Shown here: positions 1 through 6,991 of the stretch, in pieces | How positions within the stretch are numbered: the stretch's first letter is position 1 | Layout of the letters: each line of letters opens with the position of its first letter | NCBI GenBank assembly: GCA_913052515.1 | Contig: CAJXFJ010000065.1 | Coordinates: 1 to 7,623, forward strand | DNA: 7,623 nt | Source of the DNA: an uncultured Flavobacteriales bacterium | GTDB taxonomy: Bacteria; Bacteroidota; Bacteroidia; Flavobacteriales; Vicingaceae | Direction: 5' to 3' | Notes under the pieces: generated by a model | What the model saw: only the letters and a program-made list of their open reading frames with translations | The model's database searches: none | What the model was told of the DNA's origin: nothing | Made by a program: the position numbers and the translations under genes

Positions 1-677
1 CGAAATAATGCAGACCAGTCTTGAATTGAAATTTTATTTTCTTCTCCGCTAATTAACTTAACCATTGTTGGTATATGAATACGAGCCATTTGACTGTATG
101 TCAAATAAGTGGCAGTATCTCTTTTTCCATTTTTATATTCAGGACCGTACCCGCCTACAACATATAAAAAATCCCCTTCTTGGGTAACTTGTGGATTAGA
201 ACTCGTAAAAATGGAAAGATAGTCAGGAATGAGCTGAGTATAATTGGATAATGTACCTCTTAACTCATCATTTGACTCAGCAAGGGTTTTCATTCCTGAA
301 ATCATATCATCAATACTCAGACTTTTTAAGGAATTGTCTCCAATATTGTACACATATAGGTTTTCATTGTAAGAACGAGGCACAAATGAACTATTGGCAT
401 AATCTCCATTCAAATTATGTAAGCCACCCTCATCGGCGGTTTTATTGGTTCTTCCTGAAAATAGAAGCCATTTATCTCCTTCTTGTGCATGAACAAATGA
501 TTGGAGTGCCGGAGCAGCATTCAAATCGTCTGCTGCTTCAATTCGCACACTGTAGCTGTAGCTGGAAGCTGCGTCTTCATTTTCAATTTGCTTATCCTTT
601 TCTTCAGGTTTTGGGCAAGCAGTTAAGAGCAGCATACATGCAGCCCCCATTGATAGGTTTAAAACTTGTCGTTTCAT
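1..677 (-). CDS. Kelch-like surface lipoprotein, C-terminus cut by window edge
   Basis: This partial gene starts at the ATG at 677-675 and stays open to the left edge, giving 225 complete codons; its stop lies outside the window. The N-terminus is a lipoprotein signal peptide: MKRQ, a hydrophobic stretch, then the lipobox LLTAC with Cys21 as the likely lipidated residue. The residues after Cys21 are charged and acid-rich (PKPEEKDKQIENED), resembling the signals that send Bacteroidota lipoproteins to the cell surface; that destination is inferred. The body has two kelch-like blade motifs, KWLLFSGRTN at 69-78 and DFLYVVGGYG at 169-178, the second preceded by SSNPQ (159-163). This pattern fits a kelch or galactose-oxidase-like beta-propeller, with more blades expected past the edge. 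Substrate or partner is unknown. It is the third minus-strand gene in a row but lies 158 bases after the GDPD gene and has its own promoter candidate. The lipoprotein call is firm; the propeller call is moderate. Confidence 0.82.
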   Translation of the reverse strand, partial: MKRQVLNLSMGAACMLLLTACPKPEEKDKQIENEDAASSYSYSVRIEAADDLNAAPALQSFVHAQEGDKWLLFSGRTNKTADEGGLHNLNGDYANSSFVPRSYNENLYVYNIGDNSLKSLSIDDMISGMKTLAESNDELRGTLSNYTQLIPDYLSIFTSSNPQVTQEGDFLYVVGGYGPEYKNGKRDTATYLTYSQMARIHIPTMVKLISGEENKISIQDWSALF

Positions 678-709
678 CCGTAAAAAATTTAGTTAATAAT
701 TGTTTGTGC

Positions 710-717
710 CGAAGATA
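710..717 (-). promoter_or_regulatory. Candidate -7 promoter element of the left-edge lipoprotein gene
   Basis: On the minus strand this reads TATCTTCG, one mismatch from the Bacteroidota -7 consensus TAnnTTTG. It lies 32 bases upstream of the ATG at 677, which predicts a leader of roughly 25 bases. No clear -33 TTG is visible at the usual distance; that region is occupied by T-runs and by an inverted repeat. Supported by motif and position only. Confidence 0.45.
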
Positions 718-731
718 TAGCTTTCTTTCTG

Positions 732-762
732 ATTTACATTATGAAAAATTAAAAATGTAAAT
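732..762. repeat. Perfect 9-bp inverted repeat, possible operator
   Basis: The arms ATTTACATT (732-740) and AATGTAAAT (754-762) are exact reverse complements separated by 13 bases. The repeat sits just upstream of the -7-like element at 710-717 and covers the place where the -33 element of that promoter should be, so a regulator bound here could control the lipoprotein gene. As RNA it would form an A/U-rich hairpin without a following U-run, so it is a poor candidate for the terminator of the upstream GDPD gene. In such A/T-rich intergenic DNA a chance origin is possible. Confidence 0.4.
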
Positions 763-835
763 AAATGTTAACTCTAAAAAGTAGTAGTGATTAATATTTA
801 AGATTTGAGTTAAAGTTACCCTTTAGAAACTTGAA

Positions 836-1729
836 TTAATCATAAAGCAACTCCTTCACTGCTTCAATATTATCTGTCTGCAAGTAATCTGGATTTAACT
901 TCAATAGCTTTAAGTTACCACCCTTGCTTTTTGCCCCAAAAGTGATGATTTTGACTCCCTTTGCATGAGCCTTTGCTGTATTTTCTTTGCTCAATAGCTT
1001 GGACTTAACGGTCAGGATATTGATACCTTTTTCTACTGCCCAACTCAAAGCATCATCAAAATCTGAAATAACCTCTAATGAAAGTTGATAAGGCATATTT
1101 AAAGACTTTGCCAATTCGATTCCTTCTCTAGTTACCCCAATTAAAAACAGCTTGCGTTTCGGATAGTCAATTTGACTTAAGTACACATCTAAATTTCGAA
1201 TAAAATTTTCTTCATGGGCTCTATTTTCAGGATATTCAAAACACATGCTGTAGGTTCGCATATCAAATTGCAAAATGGGCTTAATATCTTGTTTTGAAGC
1301 AATTTGAAACAATTCATCTAAAGTTAAAATAGACTCATCTTGAAACCAATCAAATGGAATTCCCAACTTGTACCTAGCGTCTTTTACTGCTGAGTAATTT
1401 TGAGAAGCAATGCAAGATTGAAGGTTAGTCATGCTTGCTAAATCATTATCATGATACAGCAAAAACTGACCATCTTGGGTCATTTGAATATCTACTTCTA
1501 CACCTTCTGCACCGGTCTCTAAAGCTTTTAGTATTGAGCTTTTACTATTGGATGGTAAAGCTTGAAAAGGCATCCAACGGTGAAATCCTAAGCCACCATG
1601 ACCAATAATAACCACTTTGCCTTCATTCAAATTTTGAATTTGAGAAGAATCAAAAGTATAACAAGATTGAAGGCTAAAAATCAAGCCAAAACCTAGTAGA
1701 AATTGAAGAAGTAATGAGTTAAACTTCAT
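836..1729 (-). CDS. Divergent glycerophosphodiester phosphodiesterase (GDPD)-family lipoprotein
   Basis: The product is 297 aa and belongs to the GDPD TIM-barrel family, whose members hydrolyse glycerophosphodiesters to glycerol 3-phosphate and an alcohol. Signs of the family are GHGG at 43-46, GAEGVEVDIQMTQDG at 73-87 with metal-ligand candidates Glu78 and Asp80, the YHD motif with His93, LTLDELF near 135-141, and the C-terminal PDYLQTD at 280-286. The N-terminus is a lipoprotein signal peptide ending in LQSC, Cys23, so the enzyme is probably anchored facing the periplasm or outside. The frame extends upstream to a TTG at 1747, but the ATG at 1729 begins the normal MKF signal peptide and is preferred. 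The usual catalytic HRG is here HGG (His44, Gly45), and the usual E-x-K of a later strand appears as DMR (Asp156, Arg158). Thus the fold is clear, while activity and substrate are uncertain. It follows typA by 26 bases, probably on the same transcript. Confidence 0.88.
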   Translation of the reverse strand: MKFNSLLLQFLLGFGLIFSLQSCYTFDSSQIQNLNEGKVVIIGHGGLGFHRWMPFQALPSNSKSSILKALETGAEGVEVDIQMTQDGQFLLYHDNDLASMTNLQSCIASQNYSAVKDARYKLGIPFDWFQDESILTLDELFQIASKQDIKPILQFDMRTYSMCFEYPENRAHEENFIRNLDVYLSQIDYPKRKLFLIGVTREGIELAKSLNMPYQLSLEVISDFDDALSWAVEKGINILTVKSKLLSKENTAKAHAKGVKIITFGAKSKGGNLKLLKLNPDYLQTDNIEAVKELLYD

Positions 1730-1755
1730 GCAAACGAAGTTAACCAAGAAGAGCT

Positions 1756-3558
1756 TTAAGCTTCCGATTTAGAAGCCCTTTTTCTATCATTTTCGTTTAA
1801 TAACACCTTTCTTAAACGAATAGACTCTGGCGTAACTTCAACGTACTCATCCTTTTGAATGTATTCCAAGGCTTCTTCAAGACTAAACTTAATTGCAGGT
1901 GCAATTCTTAGCTTATCATCCGCACCAGCAGAACGCATGTTACTCATCTTTTTAGTCTTGGTAATATTTACCACCAAGTCCCCTGCTCTATTATTTTCAC
2001 CAATTACCTGTCCTGTATAGATTTCTTCATTAGGGTGAACAAAGAATTTACCACGGTCTTGCAAGTTATTCAACGAATAAGGAATTGCTTTTCCTTGCTC
2101 CATTGAAATCAAAGATCCATTTTGTCTACCAGGAATTTCACCTTTTAAGGGTTGGAACTCCTTAAATCGATGTGACATGATGGCTTCTCCTGCAGTTGCC
2201 GTTAGTAAGTAATTTCGCAGTCCAATAATACCTCGGGAAGGAATTTCAAAATCCAAAATCATACGGTCACCTTTCGGCTCCATGTTCAACATTTCTCCCT
2301 TTCGTTGATTCACCATTTCAATTGCCTTTCCACTTACATCCTCTGGTAAGTCAATCGTTAATTCTTCAATCGGCTCGTGTTTAACTCCATCTATTTCTTT
2401 AATAATTACCTGAGGTTGACCAATTTGAAGTTCATATCCTTCTCTACGCATGGTCTCAATTAAAACGGATAAATGAAGTACACCTCTTCCAAAAACATTA
2501 AAAGAATCTGCCGAATTGGTATCTACAACTCTCAAAGCAAGATTTCGTTCTAACTCTTTGGTTAATCTATCTTTTACATGACGTGAAGTCACAAACTTCC
2601 CTTCTTTACCAAAAAATGGTGAATCATTAATGGTAAATAACATACTCATAGTTGGCTCGTCAATCGCAATACTTGGTAGTGCTTCCGGGTTTTCAGCATC
2701 CGCAATGGTATCCCCAATATCAAAGTTTTCTAAGCCAACTACTGCGCAAATATCTCCTGCTGTAACTTCTTCTACTTTTGCTTTTCCTAATCCTTCAAAA
2801 ACATAAAGCTCTTTGATTTTAGCTTTTGTTTCCGTTCCATCTCTTTTTATCAACTTCACTTGTTGATTGGTTTTTAATGAACCTCTATGAAGTCTTCCAA
2901 TAGCAATACGACCAATAAATGAAGAGTAATCAAGTGAAGTAATCAACATTTGAGAATTTCCTTCCGGTGGTTTTGGAGCAGGAATATGCTCTACAATAGC
3001 CTCCATTAGTGCACTAATATCTTGGGTTGGCTTTTGGTAATCATCACTCATCCAACCATTCTTTGCAGAACCAAAAAGGGTAACAAAATCCAATTGATCT
3101 TCTGTTGCTCCTAGGTTAAACATCAAGTCAAACACCTTTTCTTGAGCAATATCAGGAGTGCAGTTTTCTTTATCTACTTTGTTTACCACAACAATTGGCT
3201 TTAGGCCTAATCCAATGGCTTTTTGCAATACAAATCGAGTTTGTGGCATTGGCCCTTCAAAGGCATCAACCAATAACAACACCCCATCAGCCATGTTTAA
3301 TACACGTTCAACTTCACCACCAAAATCGGCGTGACCAGGTGTATCAATAATGTTGATTTTGGTGTCTTTGTAAAACACAGAAACATTCTTAGAAAGAATG
3401 GTAATACCACGTTCTTTCTCAATGTCATTATTGTCCATGATTAACTCGCCAGGTGTTTCATGATCACTAAAAAGCTTTCCTGCTAAAAGCATTTTATCAA
3501 CAAGCGTTGTTTTTCCGTGGTCAACGTGAGCAATAATGGCAATATTTCTAATATTCAT
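1756..3558 (-). CDS. typA: Translational GTPase TypA/BipA
   Basis: This 600-aa protein is the ribosome-associated GTPase TypA (BipA), an EF-G/LepA relative known in other bacteria for roles in 50S assembly, stress and low-temperature growth. The G domain is intact: P-loop AHVDHGKT at 10-17, switch I ERGITI at 49-54, DTPGHADF at 72-79, NKVD at 126-129 and SAK at 164-166. A beta-barrel domain II, an EF-G-like domain containing [20 protein letters not shown], and the BipA-specific C-terminal region ([14 protein letters not shown], then the [10 protein letters not shown] region) follow, ending in a basic tail. The length matches the family. The frame continues upstream to a TTG at 3591, but the protein aligned to its family begins [11 protein letters not shown] at the ATG at 3558, and the TTG lies upstream of the -7 promoter element at 3578-3585, so it would not be transcribed. 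It heads the probable typA-GDPD transcript and is divergent from the hydrolase gene. Cytoplasmic; nothing suggests loss of function. Confidence 0.98.
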   Translation of the reverse strand: MNIRNIAIIAHVDHGKTTLVDKMLLAGKLFSDHETPGELIMDNNDIEKERGITILSKNVSVFYKDTKINIIDTPGHADFGGEVERVLNMADGVLLLVDAFEGPMPQTRFVLQKAIGLGLKPIVVVNKVDKENCTPDIAQEKVFDLMFNLGATEDQLDFVTLFGSAKNGWMSDDYQKPTQDISALMEAIVEHIPAPKPPEGNSQMLITSLDYSSFIGRIAIGRLHRGSLKTNQQVKLIKRDGTETKAKIKELYVFEGLGKAKVEEVTAGDICAVVGLENFDIGDTIADAENPEALPSIAIDEPTMSMLFTINDSPFFGKEGKFVTSRHVKDRLTKELERNLALRVVDTNSADSFNVFGRGVLHLSVLIETMRREGYELQIGQPQVIIKEIDGVKHEPIEELTIDLPEDVSGKAIEMVNQRKGEMLNMEPKGDRMILDFEIPSRGIIGLRNYLLTATAGEAIMSHRFKEFQPLKGEIPGRQNGSLISMEQGKAIPYSLNNLQDRGKFFVHPNEEIYTGQVIGENNRAGDLVVNITKTKKMSNMRSAGADDKLRIAPAIKFSLEEALEYIQKDEYVEVTPESIRLRKVLLNENDRKRASKSEA

Positions 3559-3577
3559 AGGGTCTAATTTGAGGCCG

Positions 3578-3585
3578 CAAAAGTA
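3578..3585 (-). promoter_or_regulatory. Promoter -7 element of typA
   Basis: The minus strand reads TACTTTTG followed by CGGCC, a perfect match to the Bacteroidota -7 consensus TAnnTTTG. It lies 19 bases upstream of the typA ATG at 3558, predicting a leader of only about 10-15 bases. A -33 TTG at normal spacing is not evident. The element falls inside the longest open frame of typA and therefore argues against its upstream TTG start. Confidence 0.65.
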
Positions 3586-3647
3586 CTGCAAATCTTTGGT
3601 TTAATCGTGTTGTTTTTAAGAAGATATAATCAGCTAAAAAGATTAGT

Positions 3648-3655
3648 TAAGTTTG
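3648..3655 (+). promoter_or_regulatory. Promoter -7 element of the hydrolase-glycosyltransferase-reductase cluster
   Basis: The plus strand reads TAAGTTTG, a perfect match to TAnnTTTG, 14 bases upstream of the ATG at 3670, which predicts a very short leader. No TTG lies about 19 bases further upstream; the nearest, at 3610-3612, is too far. It stands back to back with the typA promoter element in the 111-base divergent region 3559-3669, which holds no gene of its own. Confidence 0.5.
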
Positions 3656-3669
3656 TTTAAAATAAATGC

Positions 3670-5016
3670 ATGAAACATCTAGTCTGTTGGCTGTTTTTAC
3701 TCTCCTTTCTAGCAGGGAAAGCCCAAATTTTAAGTGAATCTCAAATTGAAGCAAAGCAACTTAGCGCACTAAAAGATCAAAGCAATGCTATTAGTTCTCA
3801 ACTGATTGAAGCCTTAAATGGTAATGACTACAATAAAATGGAAGTGTTATTTAGTCCTAAATTAAAAGAGGCTTTAACGGAAAAGAAAATTTTTGGATTA
3901 TGGCAAAGTTTAAATGAGCAACACAATGGTTTTGAGAAAACATTGAACTTTAAAATAAAATTAACGGCCGAACATACTTACCTACTAGCAGGAATACTAT
4001 TTCAAGATGAAACGAAACTGGATTTACAATACACTTTAAATGAAGAAAATGAAGTAAATAGTTTGCGAATTATTCCTTATTCTAATCCCAATGAGTGGAA
4101 TCCACCATCTTATTCGGTATTAGATCAAATAGAAACCAAAGCGATAAAAATTGGCACTAATTCTCCCCTACTCGCTGAGTTAGTGAGTCCTGCATCAAAA
4201 AAGTCAAGCTCAATTGTGATTATGGTTCATGGTTCTGGTCCTAACGACATGGACGAAAGCTTAGGACCCAATAAACTATTTAAAGATTTAGCGTATGGTT
4301 TAGCTACAAATGGCATTTCAAGTATAAGATACAACAAGCGTTCTTTTGATTACCAAAATGACATGGCCAAACGCATGAATGAAATTGATTTTAACGATAT
4401 TGTTGTAAATGATGCACGAATAGCCATCAAAGAAGCCAAATCTTTAGGATATCAAAAGGTATTCTTATTAGGACATAGCCTTGGAGGGCATTTAGCCCCT
4501 AGAATTGTCGATGGTTTATCCCTTTCAGGTGTAATTATAATGGCCGGAAATTCAAGCCCTTTGCAAGATTTATTACTACCTCAATTTGAGTACTTGATGG
4601 AGAATGACCCAAATACACCAATCACAGAGTTTCAATTGAATATACTAAAGACACAAATAGACAATTTAGCAAAAGGTGAATTTGACGAAAACACAGTTGG
4701 CCCTTTGTTACCGCTTAGCTTACCTGGGAAATTTTGGTTGAGTTTGAAAGATTACAATCCTATTAAAACTGCTAGAAGTCATGATTTCCCTTATTTAATC
4801 TTAAATGGAGATAGAGACTATCAAGTGACTGTAGATGAAGCCAATCAATGGAAGAATGGCAGTAAACACGAAAAATCACAAACCATTATATACAAGGATT
4901 TAAATCACATGTTTTATGCCGGTGAAGGCTTATGCATACCAAGCGAGTATGAGGAAAAACATGAAATGAATGTAGCGGTATTAAAAGACATTAGTTCTTG
5001 GATTAAGAGTTTATAA
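3670..5016 (+). CDS. Secreted alpha/beta hydrolase with N-terminal DUF3887-like domain
   Basis: The 448-aa product begins with a signal peptide (MKHLVCWLFLLSFLAGKA), probably cleaved before Gln19, so it acts outside the cytoplasm. Residues about 40-136 resemble the DUF3887 domain often placed ahead of hydrolases of this type (helical start IEALNGNDYNKME, then a beta-rich part). The alpha/beta hydrolase domain covers about 180-448: oxyanion-loop motif VHGSGPND with His187, nucleophile elbow GHSLGG with Ser270, acid residue Asp383 in NGDRDYQV, and His413 in LNHMF. The catalytic triad Ser270-Asp383-His413 is thus complete. A helical lid-like insertion lies around 295-350. The natural substrate is not predictable; esterase or acyl-transfer activity on an envelope or nutrient ester is plausible. 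Its stop is one base before the glycosyltransferase start, so the two are probably translationally coupled. An overlapping ATG at 3666 is in another frame and leads nowhere. Confidence 0.92.
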   Translation: MKHLVCWLFLLSFLAGKAQILSESQIEAKQLSALKDQSNAISSQLIEALNGNDYNKMEVLFSPKLKEALTEKKIFGLWQSLNEQHNGFEKTLNFKIKLTAEHTYLLAGILFQDETKLDLQYTLNEENEVNSLRIIPYSNPNEWNPPSYSVLDQIETKAIKIGTNSPLLAELVSPASKKSSSIVIMVHGSGPNDMDESLGPNKLFKDLAYGLATNGISSIRYNKRSFDYQNDMAKRMNEIDFNDIVVNDARIAIKEAKSLGYQKVFLLGHSLGGHLAPRIVDGLSLSGVIIMAGNSSPLQDLLLPQFEYLMENDPNTPITEFQLNILKTQIDNLAKGEFDENTVGPLLPLSLPGKFWLSLKDYNPIKTARSHDFPYLILNGDRDYQVTVDEANQWKNGSKHEKSQTIIYKDLNHMFYAGEGLCIPSEYEEKHEMNVAVLKDISSWIKSL

Positions 5017-5017
5017 A

Positions 5018-6982
5018 ATGAGCAAGTTTCTCTCCAATCACTTTCCTTCATTAATTGTATTTACGCTCTTTATTGGTTTTGGAAGTCTTTATTTGTTTTC
5101 CAACTACATGGACACTTATCCGAGCTATGTTCATGCTTGGACGCAAACTGACCGCTTAGCTTTAGCACAGAACTTTCAAGGAAATGGATTTGACTTGTTT
5201 CATCCTGCCACTTATAATTTGCTTACCAAGGATGGAATAACTCAAGTAGACTTCCCAATTCACGATTATTTAGTAGCTGTAATTTCTGCTACGTTTAAAA
5301 CAAATGTCGTAAGCACTTTTAGATGGTACAATCTAGTATATAGCATACTTGGAATGTTCTTTTTTTATAGAACCATATTACTTTTAACTCAATCACCGAA
5401 AAGAGCTGTTTTTGCAAGCATATTTCTTTTCACACTGCCCTTCTATACTTATTATGCAAATGGGTTTTTACCCAGTATACCATCCTTTTCAAATTTTCTA
5501 ATCGGAATTTACTTTTTATGTCTTTACAAAGAAAATGCAAGTTCTTCGAAACTACTATATGCCGTTTTCTTTCTTTGTTTGGCAGCTTTAAGTCGTATTC
5601 CCTTTGTAATTTTCTTATTTGCCTTAATTGGCGAAGCATTCTTAGCTAAATTTCATTCTAAAAAAGGAAGCTGGAATCAATTGATCTATCCACTAATTGG
5701 TCTAATTCCGATAGTAGCCTATTACTTTTACAATAAGCACTTGTCCAATACATATGGTAGCATGTTTTTAAGCGAGCTATTGTATATTGATAGTCTATCG
5801 AGCTTAAAACACATTATTTATAAGGCTTGGGACAGGTGGAGCAATCAACTGTTTAGTCCATTCCATTATTTGACTTTACTGATTTTTTCCGTCCTTTATT
5901 TCAAAACCAGATCTAAAAAATCAAGTCCTTGGAAAGTTTATTTTCTAATTAGCAGTTTGGGAGTATTTGCCTTTTTTATAGCAATGGGACAGCAATTAAT
6001 TGATCATGATTATTACTATATCGACATTTTACTTCCCATTTTAGTTATTGGGCTCATCATTAATGTTCCAGCTATTCAATTTCCAAAGAAGTATTACACC
6101 GCTTTAGGTACCTTATTTCTCATCTTTAGTTTTTACTTTTTCAGTTATGGAAAGCAGACCCTTGATAAAAGGTACACACCGCCTTATGATGACCGAATCG
6201 AGTATGCTTATCGTGCTTATCAAAACAGTAAAATTGATTTAGCCAATTGGGGAATAACCCAAGAAGATACATTACTAGTTTTAGATGCCGTTACCACCAA
6301 CATGCCTTTTACTATTTGGGGTAACAAGGGTTACACCTTGCTTAATAGCAGTGAAGATGCTGTTCGTGAATCCTTTAAAAATGATTTTGATTATGTGGTT
6401 TTACTGGATTCAAATTTTGTGAGTGGAACTTGGGTCGATTTTCCAAGAATCATTAATCATCTTGATTTAGTAGCTAAAAACAATCAAATAGGGGTTTACA
6501 AAAAATCTGTTGATACCAATCAGGTTTCTTTCTTTCAAAACTTGGTCCATTTCGGAACCGCTGATTTTGACCAAGTCATTGAGTTAGATTCTAATGCAAC
6601 AGCTTGGATGAATACTAAACAAGTAGATACAACACATGGATTAAGCTACTACACTCCTAAAAACTATGAATACTTTTTAAGTTCAACAATTTCGCTAAAC
6701 CAAATTGACTCAGGTAAGCCTTTAGAAGTATTGGTTCATGCCTCCTACTTTAGCCCAATTGATACTACTAAGGTTCAATTAATCATGAGTCATGGAATTT
6801 ACTATGGAGCACATTACCTTGAATCTCAAATTATAGCAGTTGGAGAATGGCAAGATTATTTATATCGCTTTCGAATTCCTTCAGAAAAGTTAGACGCAAA
6901 TAAGCCTTTAAAACTATATTATTGGAATCCGCATAAGCAAGAATTGTACATCGATGATCTAAATATTTTAATTTATCAATAA
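5018..6982 (+). CDS. GT-C-type membrane glycosyltransferase with large extracytoplasmic C-terminal region
   Basis: This 654-aa protein resembles the ArnT/PMT-like (family 39-like) GT-C transferases, which move a sugar from a polyprenyl-phosphate donor to an acceptor on the outer side of the inner membrane. After a first membrane helix (about 11-29), the first outer loop carries HAWTQTDR with Asp45 as the candidate catalytic residue and DFPIHDY at 78-84. About nine to eleven hydrophobic segments follow, for example near 103-123, 130-148, 157-170, 179-205, 221-238, 284-296, 306-327, 333-350 and 359-377, with Arg193 in LSRIPF. Residues 380-654 have no membrane segment and should be periplasmic. 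The last 140 or so residues look beta-rich and end in a pattern (KLYYWNP, ELYIDDLNI) reminiscent of carbohydrate-binding jelly-roll domains; this is inference. Donor and acceptor are unknown, and no polysaccharide or lipid A genes are nearby. The start is an ATG one base after the previous stop. The GT-C assignment is fairly sure, the specific family less so. Confidence 0.8.
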   Translation: MSKFLSNHFPSLIVFTLFIGFGSLYLFSNYMDTYPSYVHAWTQTDRLALAQNFQGNGFDLFHPATYNLLTKDGITQVDFPIHDYLVAVISATFKTNVVSTFRWYNLVYSILGMFFFYRTILLLTQSPKRAVFASIFLFTLPFYTYYANGFLPSIPSFSNFLIGIYFLCLYKENASSSKLLYAVFFLCLAALSRIPFVIFLFALIGEAFLAKFHSKKGSWNQLIYPLIGLIPIVAYYFYNKHLSNTYGSMFLSELLYIDSLSSLKHIIYKAWDRWSNQLFSPFHYLTLLIFSVLYFKTRSKKSSPWKVYFLISSLGVFAFFIAMGQQLIDHDYYYIDILLPILVIGLIINVPAIQFPKKYYTALGTLFLIFSFYFFSYGKQTLDKRYTPPYDDRIEYAYRAYQNSKIDLANWGITQEDTLLVLDAVTTNMPFTIWGNKGYTLLNSSEDAVRESFKNDFDYVVLLDSNFVSGTWVDFPRIINHLDLVAKNNQIGVYKKSVDTNQVSFFQNLVHFGTADFDQVIELDSNATAWMNTKQVDTTHGLSYYTPKNYEYFLSSTISLNQIDSGKPLEVLVHASYFSPIDTTKVQLIMSHGIYYGAHYLESQIIAVGEWQDYLYRFRIPSEKLDANKPLKLYYWNPHKQELYIDDLNILIYQ

Positions 6983-6991
6983 ATAGTAAAT

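Noticed and set aside
545..570. Short CTGTAG repeat in the lipoprotein gene
   Set aside because: Only about two and a half copies are present and they encode a Ser-Tyr-Ser-Tyr stretch; this is too short to suggest phase variation, and a 6-base unit would not shift the frame.
251..760. 169-codon open frame on the plus strand
   Set aside because: It lies mostly antisense to the clear lipoprotein signal peptide and kelch-like coding region on the minus strand. Its translation is rich in Cys, His, Leu and Tyr with no recognisable domain, and it runs through the intergenic region containing the minus-strand promoter candidate.
790..835. Imperfect inverted repeat after the GDPD stop (arms AAGTT/AACTT with a flanking mismatch) as a terminator
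   Set aside because: The stem is short and A/T-only apart from one G-C pair, the loop is large, and no U-run follows.
1730..1741. TAACTTCG on the minus strand just before the GDPD start, similar to the -7-like element at 710-717
   Set aside because: It is only a few bases from the ATG, so transcription would begin at or past the start codon, and no -33 element is visible.
1730..1747. TTG start adding six residues to the GDPD protein
   Set aside because: The extra residues spoil an otherwise standard lipoprotein signal peptide, and the ATG at 1729 is a better start codon.
1754..1764. Short palindrome AGCTT-A-AAGCT around the typA stop codon as a terminator
   Set aside because: A 5-bp stem with a one-base loop and no following U-run on the minus strand cannot act as an intrinsic terminator.
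3591..3644. Inverted repeat AATCTTT (3591-3597) / AAAGATT (3638-3644) in the divergent promoter region
   Set aside because: Seven-base A/T-rich arms 40 bases apart are readily expected by chance.
5430..5639. 69-codon open frame on the minus strand
   Set aside because: It is wholly inside the glycosyltransferase gene, its translation is very basic and domain-free, and it is the complement of membrane-segment codons.
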